Below are positions 50,638-60,267 of a stretch of 64,000 nucleotides of DNA, piece after piece. The notes beneath the pieces were generated by a model. That model worked only from the letters and a program-made list of their open reading frames with translations. It had not been told where the DNA came from and ran no database searches. The position numbers were made by a program, and so were the translations under genes. Position 1 is the stretch's first letter. Each line of letters opens with the position of its first letter. The stretch spans positions 310,001 to 374,000 of the forward strand of contig CAVUOZ010000011.1 in assembly GCA_963743325.1 (NCBI GenBank), written 5' to 3'. The stretch is from DATFVA01 sp963743325 (GTDB lineage Bacteria > Bacteroidota > Ignavibacteria > Ignavibacteriales > Ignavibacteriaceae).

Positions 50638-52632
50638 TCAGGATCGTTTTGTCAACATTTTATTTAATGATTTAGCCAGAATTTCCAGGTCAAACCAGAT
50701 ATTCTGATTTTTTGCATATAGAATATCAAGTTTCTCCTCATCCTTTTTCTCAACATTTTCGATATACCACAATCCTGTCAATCCTTTTTTCCCCAGATAA
50801 AGATCTTTATACCCGGAAGAATCCTTAGGCCCTACAAAACTCACTTTCCCTGTAAAAACAGATGGGACATTCAAAATAAAATCTCTCAATTCAGAATTGC
50901 GGGAACTAACTTTCGCAGTTAAATATATGAAAGGATAGACTAAAAACAAAACAAACACGCCAAGCGTATAATCAAAAAAGGCTTTGAAAAATTTCATTAC
51001 AGGACTGGTTATATTATATTTTATTTCGATCAACGGGATTTCATCAAGTACAGAAACTGAAGCTTTCCCGATAAGAAAATCCAGATTATTTCCTATAATT
51101 TTGAATTCGGTAGTCTCATTCTGACTTGCTGATACCACCGACATCATCCGGGAATAGGAAAGTTCCTGAGGTGAAAATATTACTTCATCAATTCTATTTT
51201 CACGGATAACTTTAATGATATTTTCAACGCTTCCTACAACTTCCCATCCTCCGAATTTTTTACCTATATCCTTCGGCGTAAGGCTGATTAAACCTGCAAT
51301 TGTATGATAATCCATTTGCTTTGTTTTCAGCGTATCAGCAATTTTTATTGCTGCCTCATTTATTCCGACAATCAGTGTTCTTCTGTTCAGATATAAATCC
51401 CGGTTTATGCCGACTTTGAATCCTAATTTCAGAATTATTCTCCATAGTACGAGAATCACGAAAAGCAGCAGATAGGTGATTATTACGATTGCCCTGCTGT
51501 ATGCAAAATCTTTGAAGAAAAAAGTAAGCGATGATACTATGAAAAAGCTTATAAATACGGCAGCAAGGGTTTTTAATATAGACAGGCTCTCTCTTCTGTA
51601 AACTCCGGATACGGCTGCTACAATTACGTACGAAAGGGCGGGTACTGTGAAGACAATAGGAAAGCTGAACTGGGGAAAACCCTGCCATGTTCTGATCGAC
51701 TGATAGATTTCCTCTGAGATTATCAGGGAAAGATCATAAAAAATAAAATCCAGTATTACAGCAATGAAGACCAATTTTCTTTTACCTATAAAAGACAGGA
51801 TTTTTCTTATACCAATTGCCGTCCGAAGAATAAATTGAACCAGAAGAGAGCTTGATAAATGTTTTCTTACAAAGAGGTGCATTGCATCATAAAAAAACCT
51901 GGTCTCATCAATATTGCTGCGTCTGGTGCTTTCCCCCTTATAATGTATGATTTGAGTTTCGTGTACGTAATAAACTTTATATCCTGCCTGCTGTATACGG
52001 TAACACAAATCCAGGTCTTCACCGTACATAAAGTAATCTTCATCGAACCCGCCGGTTTTTTCATAGACCTCTCTTCTCATCATCATAAAAGATCCGGATA
52101 TGGCATCAACTTCATAGGATGCATTTTCATCCTTATACGTCAGGTTGTACCTGGCAAACAATTTTGACCTGGGGAAAAGATTACTTAATCCGGTTACTTT
52201 ACAGAAAGATGTCCAGGGTCCGGGAAAGCTCCTTCGGCATGCTAACTGGAGTGTACCGTCAGGATTCAATATTTTGCATCCGGCTAAACCGACAGAAGGA
52301 TGGTTCTCAAAAAAAGATATCATTTTTGAAAATGTATCTTCACTTACAATTGAATCAGGATTTATAAGAAGAATATATTTACCCGCTGCAATCCGTAACG
52401 CCTGGTTATTTGCTTTACCAAAGCCAAGGTTTTTATCATTGGAAATAAGGGTTACTTCAGGAAATTTTTCAGAGATGAAATCAACACTCCCGTCAGATGA
52501 TGCATTATCTACAATGATAGTTTCATAATTAAGGTTTCCTGCAGCTTTGTGTATAGAATGGATGAGATTTTGTAAGAATTCTTTTACATTGTAATTAACG
52601 ATGATTAGGGAAAGATCCAATTCTTGCCTCAT
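50638..52632 (-). CDS. GT2 glycosyltransferase fused to a degenerate polyprenyl sugar-phosphotransferase-like region
   Basis: A 664-aa fusion. Residues 1-240 are a family 2 glycosyltransferase (LSLIIVNYNVKEFL, VDNASSDGSVDFI, LINPDSIVSEDTF as the nucleotide-sugar site, YFMYGEDLDLCYRIQQAGYK). Residues 285-400 hold about five membrane helices. A Rossmann-like segment (RTLIVGINEAAIKIADTLK, about 418-490) follows, as in WcaJ/WbaP-type transferases. The last 120 residues recall the end of a bacterial sugar transferase (VSFVGPKD, LGKKGLTGLWYIENV, WFDLEILAKSLNKML). The core of that family, with QxRxGxxG and KFRSM, is missing. It probably has one active (GT2) half and one non-catalytic half. Confidence 0.8.
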   Translation of the reverse strand: MRQELDLSLIIVNYNVKEFLQNLIHSIHKAAGNLNYETIIVDNASSDGSVDFISEKFPEVTLISNDKNLGFGKANNQALRIAAGKYILLINPDSIVSEDTFSKMISFFENHPSVGLAGCKILNPDGTLQLACRRSFPGPWTSFCKVTGLSNLFPRSKLFARYNLTYKDENASYEVDAISGSFMMMRREVYEKTGGFDEDYFMYGEDLDLCYRIQQAGYKVYYVHETQIIHYKGESTRRSNIDETRFFYDAMHLFVRKHLSSSLLVQFILRTAIGIRKILSFIGKRKLVFIAVILDFIFYDLSLIISEEIYQSIRTWQGFPQFSFPIVFTVPALSYVIVAAVSGVYRRESLSILKTLAAVFISFFIVSSLTFFFKDFAYSRAIVIITYLLLFVILVLWRIILKLGFKVGINRDLYLNRRTLIVGINEAAIKIADTLKTKQMDYHTIAGLISLTPKDIGKKFGGWEVVGSVENIIKVIRENRIDEVIFSPQELSYSRMMSVVSASQNETTEFKIIGNNLDFLIGKASVSVLDEIPLIEIKYNITSPVMKFFKAFFDYTLGVFVLFLVYPFIYLTAKVSSRNSELRDFILNVPSVFTGKVSFVGPKDSSGYKDLYLGKKGLTGLWYIENVEKKDEEKLDILYAKNQNIWFDLEILAKSLNKMLTKRS

Positions 52633-53352
52633 TAAAGAATACCAAGGGCACTTCTTATTCTAAGTTTCCAGACCATAAAAATAGCTTCTCTGACAATCTT
52701 TTTAGACATTTTAGATGTCCCTTTTACCCGATCCACGAATATGATAGGTATTTCACCTACTTTAAATCCTTTTTTCCACGCTTTGAACGTCATCTCAATC
52801 TGAAAGGCATAGCCATTAGATTTAATTTTGTCAAGATTTATGGATTCGAGGACTTTTCTTCTGAAGCATTTGAAACCGCCGGTCGCATCCTGAACAGGCA
52901 TATCCGGTAATAAACCTAGTATATTTGTTAGCAAAGTAGCTCAACAGAAGTCTCCGCATCGGCCAGTTGATAACATTTACTCCCCGCACGTACCTGCTGC
53001 CAAGAACCAGATCATATTTTTTAACTGCTTCAAGAAAATTCTTAATTTCCCGGGGATCGTGAGAATGATCGGAATCCATTTCAAATATATAATCATAGCT
53101 GTGCTGAAGTGCATATTTAAAGCCCGCAAGATAAGCTGTACCAAGCCCAAGCTTTTTTTCCCGCTTAATTAATTTCAGTCTGGGTGTCGTCCTTGTAAGT
53201 TCTTCCACAAAGTTTCCTGTTCCGTCCGGAGAATTATCATCTATAACAAGGACATCGAGATTCTCATAATTATCCAATAAATCAGGTATTAATTTACTGA
53301 TGTTATCCAGTTCATTGTATGTAGGAGTAATTATAAGAGTTTTTTCAGACAT
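52632..53352 (-). CDS. Polyprenol-phosphate mannosyltransferase-like GT2 (Dpm1-like), frameshifted
   Basis: A 239-aa enzyme if one base near 52902 is removed. It transfers a hexose from a nucleotide sugar to polyprenyl phosphate. Motifs are LIITPTYNELDNISKLIPDL, VLVIDDNSPDGTGNFVEELT, IFEMDSDHSHDPREIKNFLE, LVLGSRYVRGVNVINWPM and RRLLLSYFANKYTRFITG, then, in the other frame, MPVQDATGGFKCFRRKVLES and NGYAFQIEMTFKAWKKGFKV. The frames meet at the point where related enzymes read 'GLPVxDxTGGFKCFR'. The restored length matches the family. It overlaps the fusion gene by one base (TAATG), and product could serve the cluster's GT39 or other lipid-sugar steps. Confidence 0.85.
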
Positions 53353-53405
53353 AACTATTTTTTGATAAATAAATTACCGGATGGAATTTTTTATTTTTCA
53401 ATAAC

Positions 53406-54809
53406 CTAATAATAATGCCCCTTTCCAAAAAGTACAACAAATATAGTGCGGAAAATGATCTTAAAGTCCATTCGCAGAGACATATTTTCGATATAAAAGA
53501 GGTCATATCTCAATTTAACCTTTACATCTTCAATCGTCTCATCATACTTATGTTTTACCTGAGCCCAGCCTGTTATGCCCGGACGTACCTTAAGTCTCCT
53601 TTTATAATAAGGTATTTCTTCTGCTAATTTTTCAACAAAAAAAGGTCTTTCCGGTCTTGGACCAACTATACTCATTTCACCTTTCAGCACATTGACCATC
53701 TGCGGAATTTCATCAATACGAAGTTTTCTGATAATTTTACCGATACGGGTTATTCTTGGATCATCCTTAATTGACCATACCGGTCCTGTCAGATCTTCTG
53801 CATCTGTATACATTGACCGGAACTTAATCATCCTGAAAACTTCACCATTCATCCCGCATCTTTCCTGGGTAAAAAAGACAGAACCTTTACTATCAAGTTT
53901 TATTGCAATCGCCGAAATAATTGAAACAGGTAATGATAGTGCAAGAATCAAAAAGGATATCAAAACGTCAAGAACTCTTTTTAATCTTTTTTCCCATTCG
54001 GGCATAAGCTGAGGCATAATGTCAATTAGCGGTATACCATAAATCTGGGAGGTTCTTGCCTGTCCGCTCAGTATTTCATAAAGATCGGGAACTATTTTCA
54101 AACCGACATTTTTGGGTTCACATTTACCGATAATTTCAACGAGTACATCATTATTTTCTCTTTCAAGCGCAATGATTACTTCCTTTATATTTCTTTCATC
54201 AATTAATTGTTCAATGTTCTTTATGGAATCGATTACAAAAACCCCGTTTTCCTGCTTACCAACATTTTCCTCCTTCACTGCGACAAATCCTACAGCATCC
54301 AATCCCAGAGCCTTATGTTCTTGCAACTGCTGACCAACCTCAACTGCCTTTTTATTATAGCCTATAATCAGAGTGTTCTTTCTCCCTATGCCTTTTATCA
54401 GGAGATTCCGCTGGACACTTCTGATCACTAATCTGCCGCCGCCGACAAGTACAAGGAATAGTCCCCAATAAATAAATATCAGAATCCTGTTAGCAGATGC
54501 AACACCATGGAGGTAATCATCCACAAAGATGATAATAAAGAGAATAAAAATTCCAAAGAAGGAAGCTTTAAACAAAGTGGATATTTCGTCAAATCGTGAA
54601 GCTGCGAACCAGGTACGGTACATTCCAATGAACATAAAAATTATCAACCAGTAGAAATATATTATGAACAGCGGAATGAAAAATTCGGGAGTAATAAGCA
54701 GTCTGAACCACCCCGACTCAACCCTCAGCTTAAAGAATATAACAAACGCCAGGTTTATGGTAAGGAAATCAGTAAGGAGAACAATTATTTTTTCGATAGA
54801 TTTAGTCAT
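53406..54809 (-). CDS. Exopolysaccharide-initiating undecaprenyl-phosphate sugar phosphotransferase (WcaJ-like)
   Basis: A 467-aa polyprenyl glycosylphosphotransferase that puts the first sugar-1-phosphate on undecaprenyl phosphate. Four N-terminal helices (to about 125) are followed by a Rossmann-like domain (TLIIGYNKKAVEVGQQLQEH) and the catalytic domain from about 270: KRVLDVLISFLILALSLPVS, VFFTQERCGMNGEVFRMIKF (with QERCG and KFRSM), IRKLRIDEIPQMVNVLKGEM, SIVGPRPERPFF and RPGITGWAQVKHKYDET, then YDLFYIENMSLRMDFKII. All active-site blocks are intact, in contrast to the neighbouring fusion. It starts the polysaccharide assembly of this cluster. An ATGA overlap links it to the next GT2 gene. 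Confidence 0.92.
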   Translation of the reverse strand: MTKSIEKIIVLLTDFLTINLAFVIFFKLRVESGWFRLLITPEFFIPLFIIYFYWLIIFMFIGMYRTWFAASRFDEISTLFKASFFGIFILFIIIFVDDYLHGVASANRILIFIYWGLFLVLVGGGRLVIRSVQRNLLIKGIGRKNTLIIGYNKKAVEVGQQLQEHKALGLDAVGFVAVKEENVGKQENGVFVIDSIKNIEQLIDERNIKEVIIALERENNDVLVEIIGKCEPKNVGLKIVPDLYEILSGQARTSQIYGIPLIDIMPQLMPEWEKRLKRVLDVLISFLILALSLPVSIISAIAIKLDSKGSVFFTQERCGMNGEVFRMIKFRSMYTDAEDLTGPVWSIKDDPRITRIGKIIRKLRIDEIPQMVNVLKGEMSIVGPRPERPFFVEKLAEEIPYYKRRLKVRPGITGWAQVKHKYDETIEDVKVKLRYDLFYIENMSLRMDFKIIFRTIFVVLFGKGHYY

Positions 54810-55977
54810 TTCCTTGGTGTTGACTGCCAGAATGAAGTTTGTGTTCCTATTAAAAATTTAAACAATCCGATGAACATTGCAATATTAGTCATTGTAAAAT
54901 AAAATGGCATCACCAAAAACTTAGGGTAATATGATTTCGATCTGAATAAATAACCCAATAAGGAAACAACATAGAAACAAATCTGAATATAAAATAACAT
55001 TTCAAAAAATAAAGAAACCTGAAACAGTAATATGTTTGTAATTAAAATAATAAGCAGTAAGACCGGGGAAAACCAGCGTATAACTTTATGAGACCAGAAT
55101 GCAAAAGCAACCAATCCATAAGATGGTTTAAGCAAATTTTTAAGAGCTTTGAGTGTAGACATCATTATAGCATTATTTCTTATTTTTCTTCTGAACTCAG
55201 CTTTCACTGAAGGTGCTATCCCTTCTTCAGCAATTGCATCGTTTTCATAAACCATTTTCTTTCTCTGTTCCAGCACTTTCATCGATATGAAAAAGTCATC
55301 CATTACCGGATAATTTGTAGGTATGTTTTCAAACAGGTTCCTTCTAATACTATAGATCCCGCCGTTTGCTCCAATCAATATTCCGGAATTACCCTCCAGT
55401 TTTTTCAATTTACTTTCCAGATCCCAATAATTTTTTTCCTCATACCCGGAAGCCGGATTTTTTTGATCATCTACCAAAACCAATCTCCCGCAGACTCCCC
55501 CAATGGTATCATCCTCATAGTGTTTTACAAGTTTTTTAATTGCATCGGGATGGATAAAAGTGTTCGCATCTGTAAAAACCAAAAATATCGTTTGATGATT
55601 TATTAACCAGATCATTCAACACAGCCGATTTACCTCTCCGAACAGGAAAAGAAAAGAATCTGATGTTGTTAAACTCCAGGGATAATTTTTTCAGAATCAC
55701 ATCTGTCTGATCCTGTGATTTATCAGATCCGATAATAATTTCCATTTTATCCTTATCATATTCGGAATTGAGAAGGTTTCTTATGAGTTTTTTCAATAAT
55801 AAGTTCTTCGTTGAAGGCTGAGATAAGAATGGAAATATTAGGGTAAACGTTGATTTTGTTTGAGAATTTTACTCTTTTAAAATTTGATGAAATAATTAAT
55901 ATTGTAGGATAAAAAATATATGTATGAAATAGGAGTAAAAGAGCTGTAATCAATACTATTTCAAATATTAAAGTCAT
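54806..55977 (-). CDS. Membrane GT2 glycosyltransferase, with two frameshifts
   Basis: About 389 aa when two single bases are removed, near 55783 and 55572. A first membrane helix is followed by NISILISAFNEELIIEK, then LIRNLLNSEYDKDKMEIIIG and SDKSQDQTDVILKKLSLEFN. Next come GKSAVLNDLVNKSSNDIF and then VFTDANTFIHPDAIKKLVKH, with the DxN/DxD nucleotide-sugar site. Four C-terminal helices resemble those of IcaA/HasA-like synthases. The middle shows RNLFENIPTNYPVMDDFFIS and the Q/RxxRW-like RRKIRNNAIMMSTLKALKNL. It probably makes or extends a beta-linked chain, or transfers a single sugar. I chose ATG 55977; an upstream TTG is possible. Confidence 0.78.
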
Positions 55978-56019
55978 AATAAAGAACAAATATTTTATTT
56001 AGGTACAAAATTACAACAA

Positions 56020-56913
56020 TTAACCATTTTTATAAAAGGAAATGACTTCTTTTAACTGCTCAATCTCATTTCCCGAATTTCTTTTCATTCGAAGTTCCAC
56101 TATTCTTATCCAATAAAAAATGCAAGTCATAATTATTAATAGTCTTTTTCTACCTTTAGAATAATTTTTCTTATAAAAAAGCAGTTGACTTTTATTTAAA
56201 TGTTTAAATACAAATGGATTTTCAACATCTTCATAATTTTCATTTAAATGAGTTATAACATTAGTATTTAATCCGTAATTTATTTTACCCGATTTCCGTG
56301 CCTGATAACATAAATCCGCGTCTTCGAGGTACATAAAATACCTCTTATCAAAACCACCTAATTTGAAAAACAGCTCACTTTTAATCATCAGGAATGCTCC
56401 TGAGACAAAATCAACTTCATATATTTTATCCCTTTTAAACCGGGCAGAAGGTAATAACTTCAGTATTAAATATTTAATTTTGCTTAATTGAAGAAATCGC
56501 ATTAATAGTCCTGGAAATCGAAAATGTGAGGGTTGCAAAGAACCATCAGGATTAAGTAATTGACACCCAACCACGCCGACATCAGAGAATCTATTGAAAA
56601 TATTAATCATCTCAGGAATAGGGTTTCCGTTTAGTACGATATCACTATTAACAAATAACAAGTATTCTCCGCTGGCATTCTTTGCTCCAAGATTACAAGC
56701 ATAACCAAATCCGGAATTCGTCGGATTTTCTATCAAAATTACATCCGATAAGTCATCTTTAATCATTCTGACATTGCCTTCTACGGAGGCATTATCTACT
56801 ACAATTATCTCATATGATGGCACATCAATTTTGTCCTTTATGGAGACGATTGTTTGTTTTAATATAAATGGATTATTAAAACTAACTATTATTATTGATA
56901 CTTCAATTTTCAT
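56020..56913 (-). CDS. GT2 glycosyltransferase (rhamnosyltransferase-like)
   Basis: A 297-aa family 2 transferase. Blocks are VSIIIVSFNNPFILKQTIVS, IIVVDNASVEGNVRMIKDDL, ENPTNSGFGYACNLGAKNAS, LFVNSDIVLNGNPIPEMINI (with the nucleotide-sugar Asp) and GGFDKRYFMYLEDADLCYQA (acceptor region ED). It resembles O-antigen rhamnosyltransferases, but the donor sugar is not readable. It starts five bases after the corrected end of the next GT2 gene upstream, in one operon. Confidence 0.85.
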   Translation of the reverse strand: MKIEVSIIIVSFNNPFILKQTIVSIKDKIDVPSYEIIVVDNASVEGNVRMIKDDLSDVILIENPTNSGFGYACNLGAKNASGEYLLFVNSDIVLNGNPIPEMINIFNRFSDVGVVGCQLLNPDGSLQPSHFRFPGLLMRFLQLSKIKYLILKLLPSARFKRDKIYEVDFVSGAFLMIKSELFFKLGGFDKRYFMYLEDADLCYQARKSGKINYGLNTNVITHLNENYEDVENPFVFKHLNKSQLLFYKKNYSKGRKRLLIIMTCIFYWIRIVELRMKRNSGNEIEQLKEVISFYKNG

Positions 56914-56918
56914 CTGGT

Positions 56919-57778
56919 TTAACTGGAATATTTTCCATAGTGATTAGTAATAAAATGGTAAAAACCAAAAATGATCATCCTAAATTTTTTGACCTTTTCT
57001 TTTTCATAGAAAATTATTTTGACCAGTTCATTAATAAATACTACAAGATCCTTTACAACAAAAGATGGGGAATATAAAAAGTAATTTTGGTATACGTAAA
57101 AGCGATTCCTGGTTCTGTAGTAATATCTTTCTGGTGAATGATGAGTAACGAATATTCTTTTAAATAAGAACTTTTTCGTCCTACTATTTTACCCAAATTA
57201 TGCTGAATAAATACATCCTTAAGTTGAACTATTTTATAACCATTTTTCTTCAACCTTAAACAATATTCAAAATCGATATAGTCTATAAATAATTTATCCA
57301 AAAATGCTCCGACTTTCTGAAAAATATCAAGCGATATCAGACTGCCGGAAGTTATTGCAAAATTTATCTTTTCGGAATTCTTTACTTTTTTCGATAAGAT
57401 GGAATTATATTCAGGGATAGAGGCATAGATTCCTATGTCCCCGGTTTGATTTAACATTATATACTTTAATATGACTGGTATCAAATTCGCTTCGGCATAT
57501 GTATCTTGATCGAACAAAATACAATACTTAAAATGATCTTTTATCGCTTTATCAATGCCTTTATTTAAAGCAGCGGCTATTCCAAGATTTTCTCCACAGA
57601 AAAAATATTCCACTTTTGTTGAGGTGAATTTTTCATAATCTATTTTATGAATTTTTTCTGAGTTATCAATAATATATAATCTGTCTAAATTAGATATGTA
57701 ACTACCAATATTATTAATTTCTTCTTCAACTGGATTATAGATTACAACTATTCCTGCGACTTGAATTTTTTCTTGCAT
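56919..57778 (-). CDS. GT2 glycosyltransferase (rhamnosyltransferase type), frameshifted
   Basis: About 286 aa. The visible front is AGIVVIYNPVEEEINNIGSY, YIIDNSEKI and YCILFDQDTYAEANLIPVIL, with the DQD nucleotide-sugar site, plus IDYIDFEYCLRLKKNGYKIV. The apparent frame ends at 57053 with nonsense. If one base is added near 57144, the reading continues HHSPERYYYRTRNRFYVYQN and ends GFYHFITNHYGKYSS at a TAA at 56919. That tail is the one usual for dTDP-rhamnosyltransferases (the 'HxxxRxYYxxRNR' motif). It follows the GT4 gene by 18 bases. Confidence 0.85.
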
Positions 57779-57796
57779 TTTCGAATATATTTTTAA

Positions 57797-59037
57797 TTAA
57801 ATATGACTGAAAAATATTTTTCTCAGAGCTATGTCAGTAAATTCATCGGGAATTTTACTTTCATAATTTCCTGATTCGATTTTTTTAATAAATGCTTTTA
57901 AAGATTCAATTGATTTTTCCCCATTCAAATCATTTTGATTGACTAATGACATTTGAGGAATTTGATTTCCTAATTCCCATACTGCGCTATCACAAGATGT
58001 TATTGCAAGAATTGGTTTCATTGTGGGAATGTATTCAAATAATTTGCTAGGTATAGGAGCTTCTGATGCCGATAATAATAATAATCCATCAGCTATTTGC
58101 AATAAGCTAAACATTTCATCTCTACTTATTCCTCTTTGATAATCTAGTTCCCACTTATGGATTATAAATTTGTCTTTCCATAAATTTATAACCTCAATCT
58201 CCTCCTTCTCTAAATCTCCCAAAAAAAGTATTCTCCCCTCAACTGGATATAATTTAAAAGAGAAGATAATGGTCGTATAATTAATGAAATATCATGTGTA
58301 TTTCTTCCAGCTTTAAATCTTCCTGCGTGTAAAAGAAGAATTTGTTTATGAATTCTATATTTTTGTGAAGAATTTGCTTTAGACTGAAGTGGATATCCAT
58401 TCGATAAAACAGATATTTTGTCCTGTAATTCAACTATTCTATTTTGTAGTAATTTTTTCCAATTTTTGCTTGTGACAAAGATGGTGTCTGCTTTAATTAA
58501 AATCTTCTTTTCAAGAGATTTTTCAATAAACCTTCTCAGATAAATCTTTAATACATTCTTTAAAGGTTCATCCAACCAACCATCTCGCAGATCTATTATT
58601 AATTTAGCCCCTGTTAAATTGCTTATTTTAAAGGCTAATACATGGGCTGATTCAGGAGGACTAGATGATATTATTACCCGAGCATCTTTTATCATAGAAA
58701 GAATTGATTTGTCTCTAAATACTTTCAGAACCCAAAAAATTAATGGATCTGGTATTAATAAAAAATAGGCAAAAAATCTTCGGTATTTATTCCCTTTTCT
58801 TACTTGGACAGTTTTCCTTTCAAGTGATATTTTCCTTCGATAAATTTTTAACGGATCTTTAATTATTATTTCTTTCCCCCATTTGTAACTATTTATAATA
58901 TTTGTGTCTCCAACACTTATAATTATAATTTCATATCCTTCTTCGGCTAACCAATTAAAAAATCTTTGAACTCTGTACATCCCAATATGTTCTGGATCAT
59001 TCCAGAACGGTGCGATTATGATTGCTTTCTTTTTCAT
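57797..59037 (-). CDS. Glycosyltransferase family 4-like protein, frameshifted in a T7 run
   Basis: About 413 aa if the seven-T run at about 58222-58228 is off by one or two. The N-terminus (AIIIAPFWNDPEHIGMYRVQ, RFFNWLAEEGYEIIIISVG) and the middle (AHVLAFKISNLTGAKLIIDL, DGWLDEP, then TIFVTSKNWKKLLQNRI) are those of GT-B transferases. The second half opens LLLHAGRFKAGRNTHDISLI and continues in the other frame with LGDLEKEEIEVINLWKDKFI, FSLLQIADGLLLLSASEAPI, then PSKLFEYIPTMKPILAI, which carries the E-x7-E-like nucleotide-sugar site. Donor and acceptor are unknown. It lies six bases after the next GT2 gene. Confidence 0.8.
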
Positions 59038-59042
59038 TTCTT

Positions 59043-60056
59043 TTATTTGGGATAGGTTTGTGAGGATGTCAAATTCAAATATTGCAAATGCATTAAGACT
59101 GCATTTTTATCCTCTAGGAAAGGTTTACAATAAGCAATAGCTCTTGAAATTGAATTTTCTTTTTCAGCCAATAATGAAGCCAAATAGAATATATATTCTC
59201 TCTCAATCAATTCCCATTTGGGCAACAATTTTTTCATTATATAATTTAGAACTTTAAAAATTACCCTAGGTATAACTTTATAGACAATAATTAAAATTTC
59301 TATTTTAAATTTTTGAGAATTATTTAATGATGAAATGAATCTTCTTGAATACTTATCTCTGACAGAGTTACTTTCTTTTAAGGTCAATTCTCTTTTTTGA
59401 AATTCCTTATTGCTAAGATCATCTGGTTTAAAATAAATACCCAAAATACCTTCGACTTTTTTTATATTATATTTTTCCATTATTCTGCATGCAAAGTCAT
59501 TATCTCCACATACTTCCAGGCTCTCATCGAACCAGATATTATCATTAAAATGTAATGAACTTCTCCACATTGGTTGTGGACCCACTAAATATTTGGATAA
59601 AAATTTTAATCTTGAATAGTTGGGTCTATTAAATTTTTCAGGAAATTTTTTTTGAAAATTTGCAAAGGGCATATTCGTTAAGTACTGGCTTGCAAAAACC
59701 ATTGCAATTTGTGGATTATCATCTAATTCTTTAGTTAAAATTTCCAGAGCATCTTCTTTAAGGACGTCATCGGTATTTGCATTAGTAATATATTTTCCTG
59801 TTGATATTTTTATTCCCCTATTCCAAGCTTTATAAATACTTTCTCTTTCTGTTGTAACTATTATTTTTATGTTGTGATGATTCTTTAGATATTTATCTAT
59901 TATCTCCTTTTCATTTTGAGTTGACCCGCTTATGACAACTATAATTTCTAAATTTTTAGAAAGAGTTTGATTTAAAAGGTTTTCTATTCTATATGCAATA
60001 AATTTTGCAGAGTTATATGTCGATATAATAGCAGATACAATCATAGTACCATTCAC
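59043..60056 (-). CDS. GT2 glycosyltransferase
   Basis: About 337 aa. Family 2 blocks are VSAIISTYNSAKFIAYRIEN, EIIVVISGSTQNEKEIIDKY, ESIYKAWNRGIKISTGKYIT, NANTDDVLKEDALEILTKEL (the DD nucleotide-sugar site) and LEVCGDNDFACRIMEKYNIK. The C-terminal 100 residues are helical and unlike the neighbours. The first start is GTG at 60056; ATG at 60044 is equally possible, and neither has a strong ribosome site. It is in one operon with the GT4 gene. Confidence 0.82.
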   Translation of the reverse strand: MNGTMIVSAIISTYNSAKFIAYRIENLLNQTLSKNLEIIVVISGSTQNEKEIIDKYLKNHHNIKIIVTTERESIYKAWNRGIKISTGKYITNANTDDVLKEDALEILTKELDDNPQIAMVFASQYLTNMPFANFQKKFPEKFNRPNYSRLKFLSKYLVGPQPMWRSSLHFNDNIWFDESLEVCGDNDFACRIMEKYNIKKVEGILGIYFKPDDLSNKEFQKRELTLKESNSVRDKYSRRFISSLNNSQKFKIEILIIVYKVIPRVIFKVLNYIMKKLLPKWELIEREYIFYLASLLAEKENSISRAIAYCKPFLEDKNAVLMHLQYLNLTSSQTYPK

Positions 60057-60135
60057 TTATATAAACTTACATCCATTTCTCTTTAAAAAAATCACATCAT
60101 CTCGCGATATTTAACCTGAATTTGAATCTATCATT

Positions 60136-60237
60136 TTATAAAAATTTCCGAAATATTTTCGAACCGTGAGAGAATAACACTTCATTAAAAATATTTAATT
60201 CTTCTTTTATTCTATCTAAACTAATCGCTTTTAACAT
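60136..60237 (-). CDS. Possible 33-aa ORF between wzx and GT2 genes
   Basis: In the 211-base gap 60057-60267 a GAGGGG site stands five bases before an ATG at 60237. The frame is 33 codons (MLKAISLDRIKEELNIFNEV and on to RKFL), helical in look, and ends at TAA 60136. No related family is recognised. It may be a real small protein, the start of a decayed gene or a frame broken by the same kind of indel seen nearby. Confidence 0.35.
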   Translation of the reverse strand: MLKAISLDRIKEELNIFNEVLFSHGSKIFRKFL

Positions 60238-60267
60238 TTTACCCCTCGGTTTAAAGCCATATTAAAG

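Noticed and set aside
56903..56913. GT2 at 56919-57778 ending at a TGA at 56905
   Set aside because: That TGA is in the uncorrected frame, which already stops at 57053. After the frame correction the reading stops at the TAA at 56919-56921, with the family's expected C-terminus.
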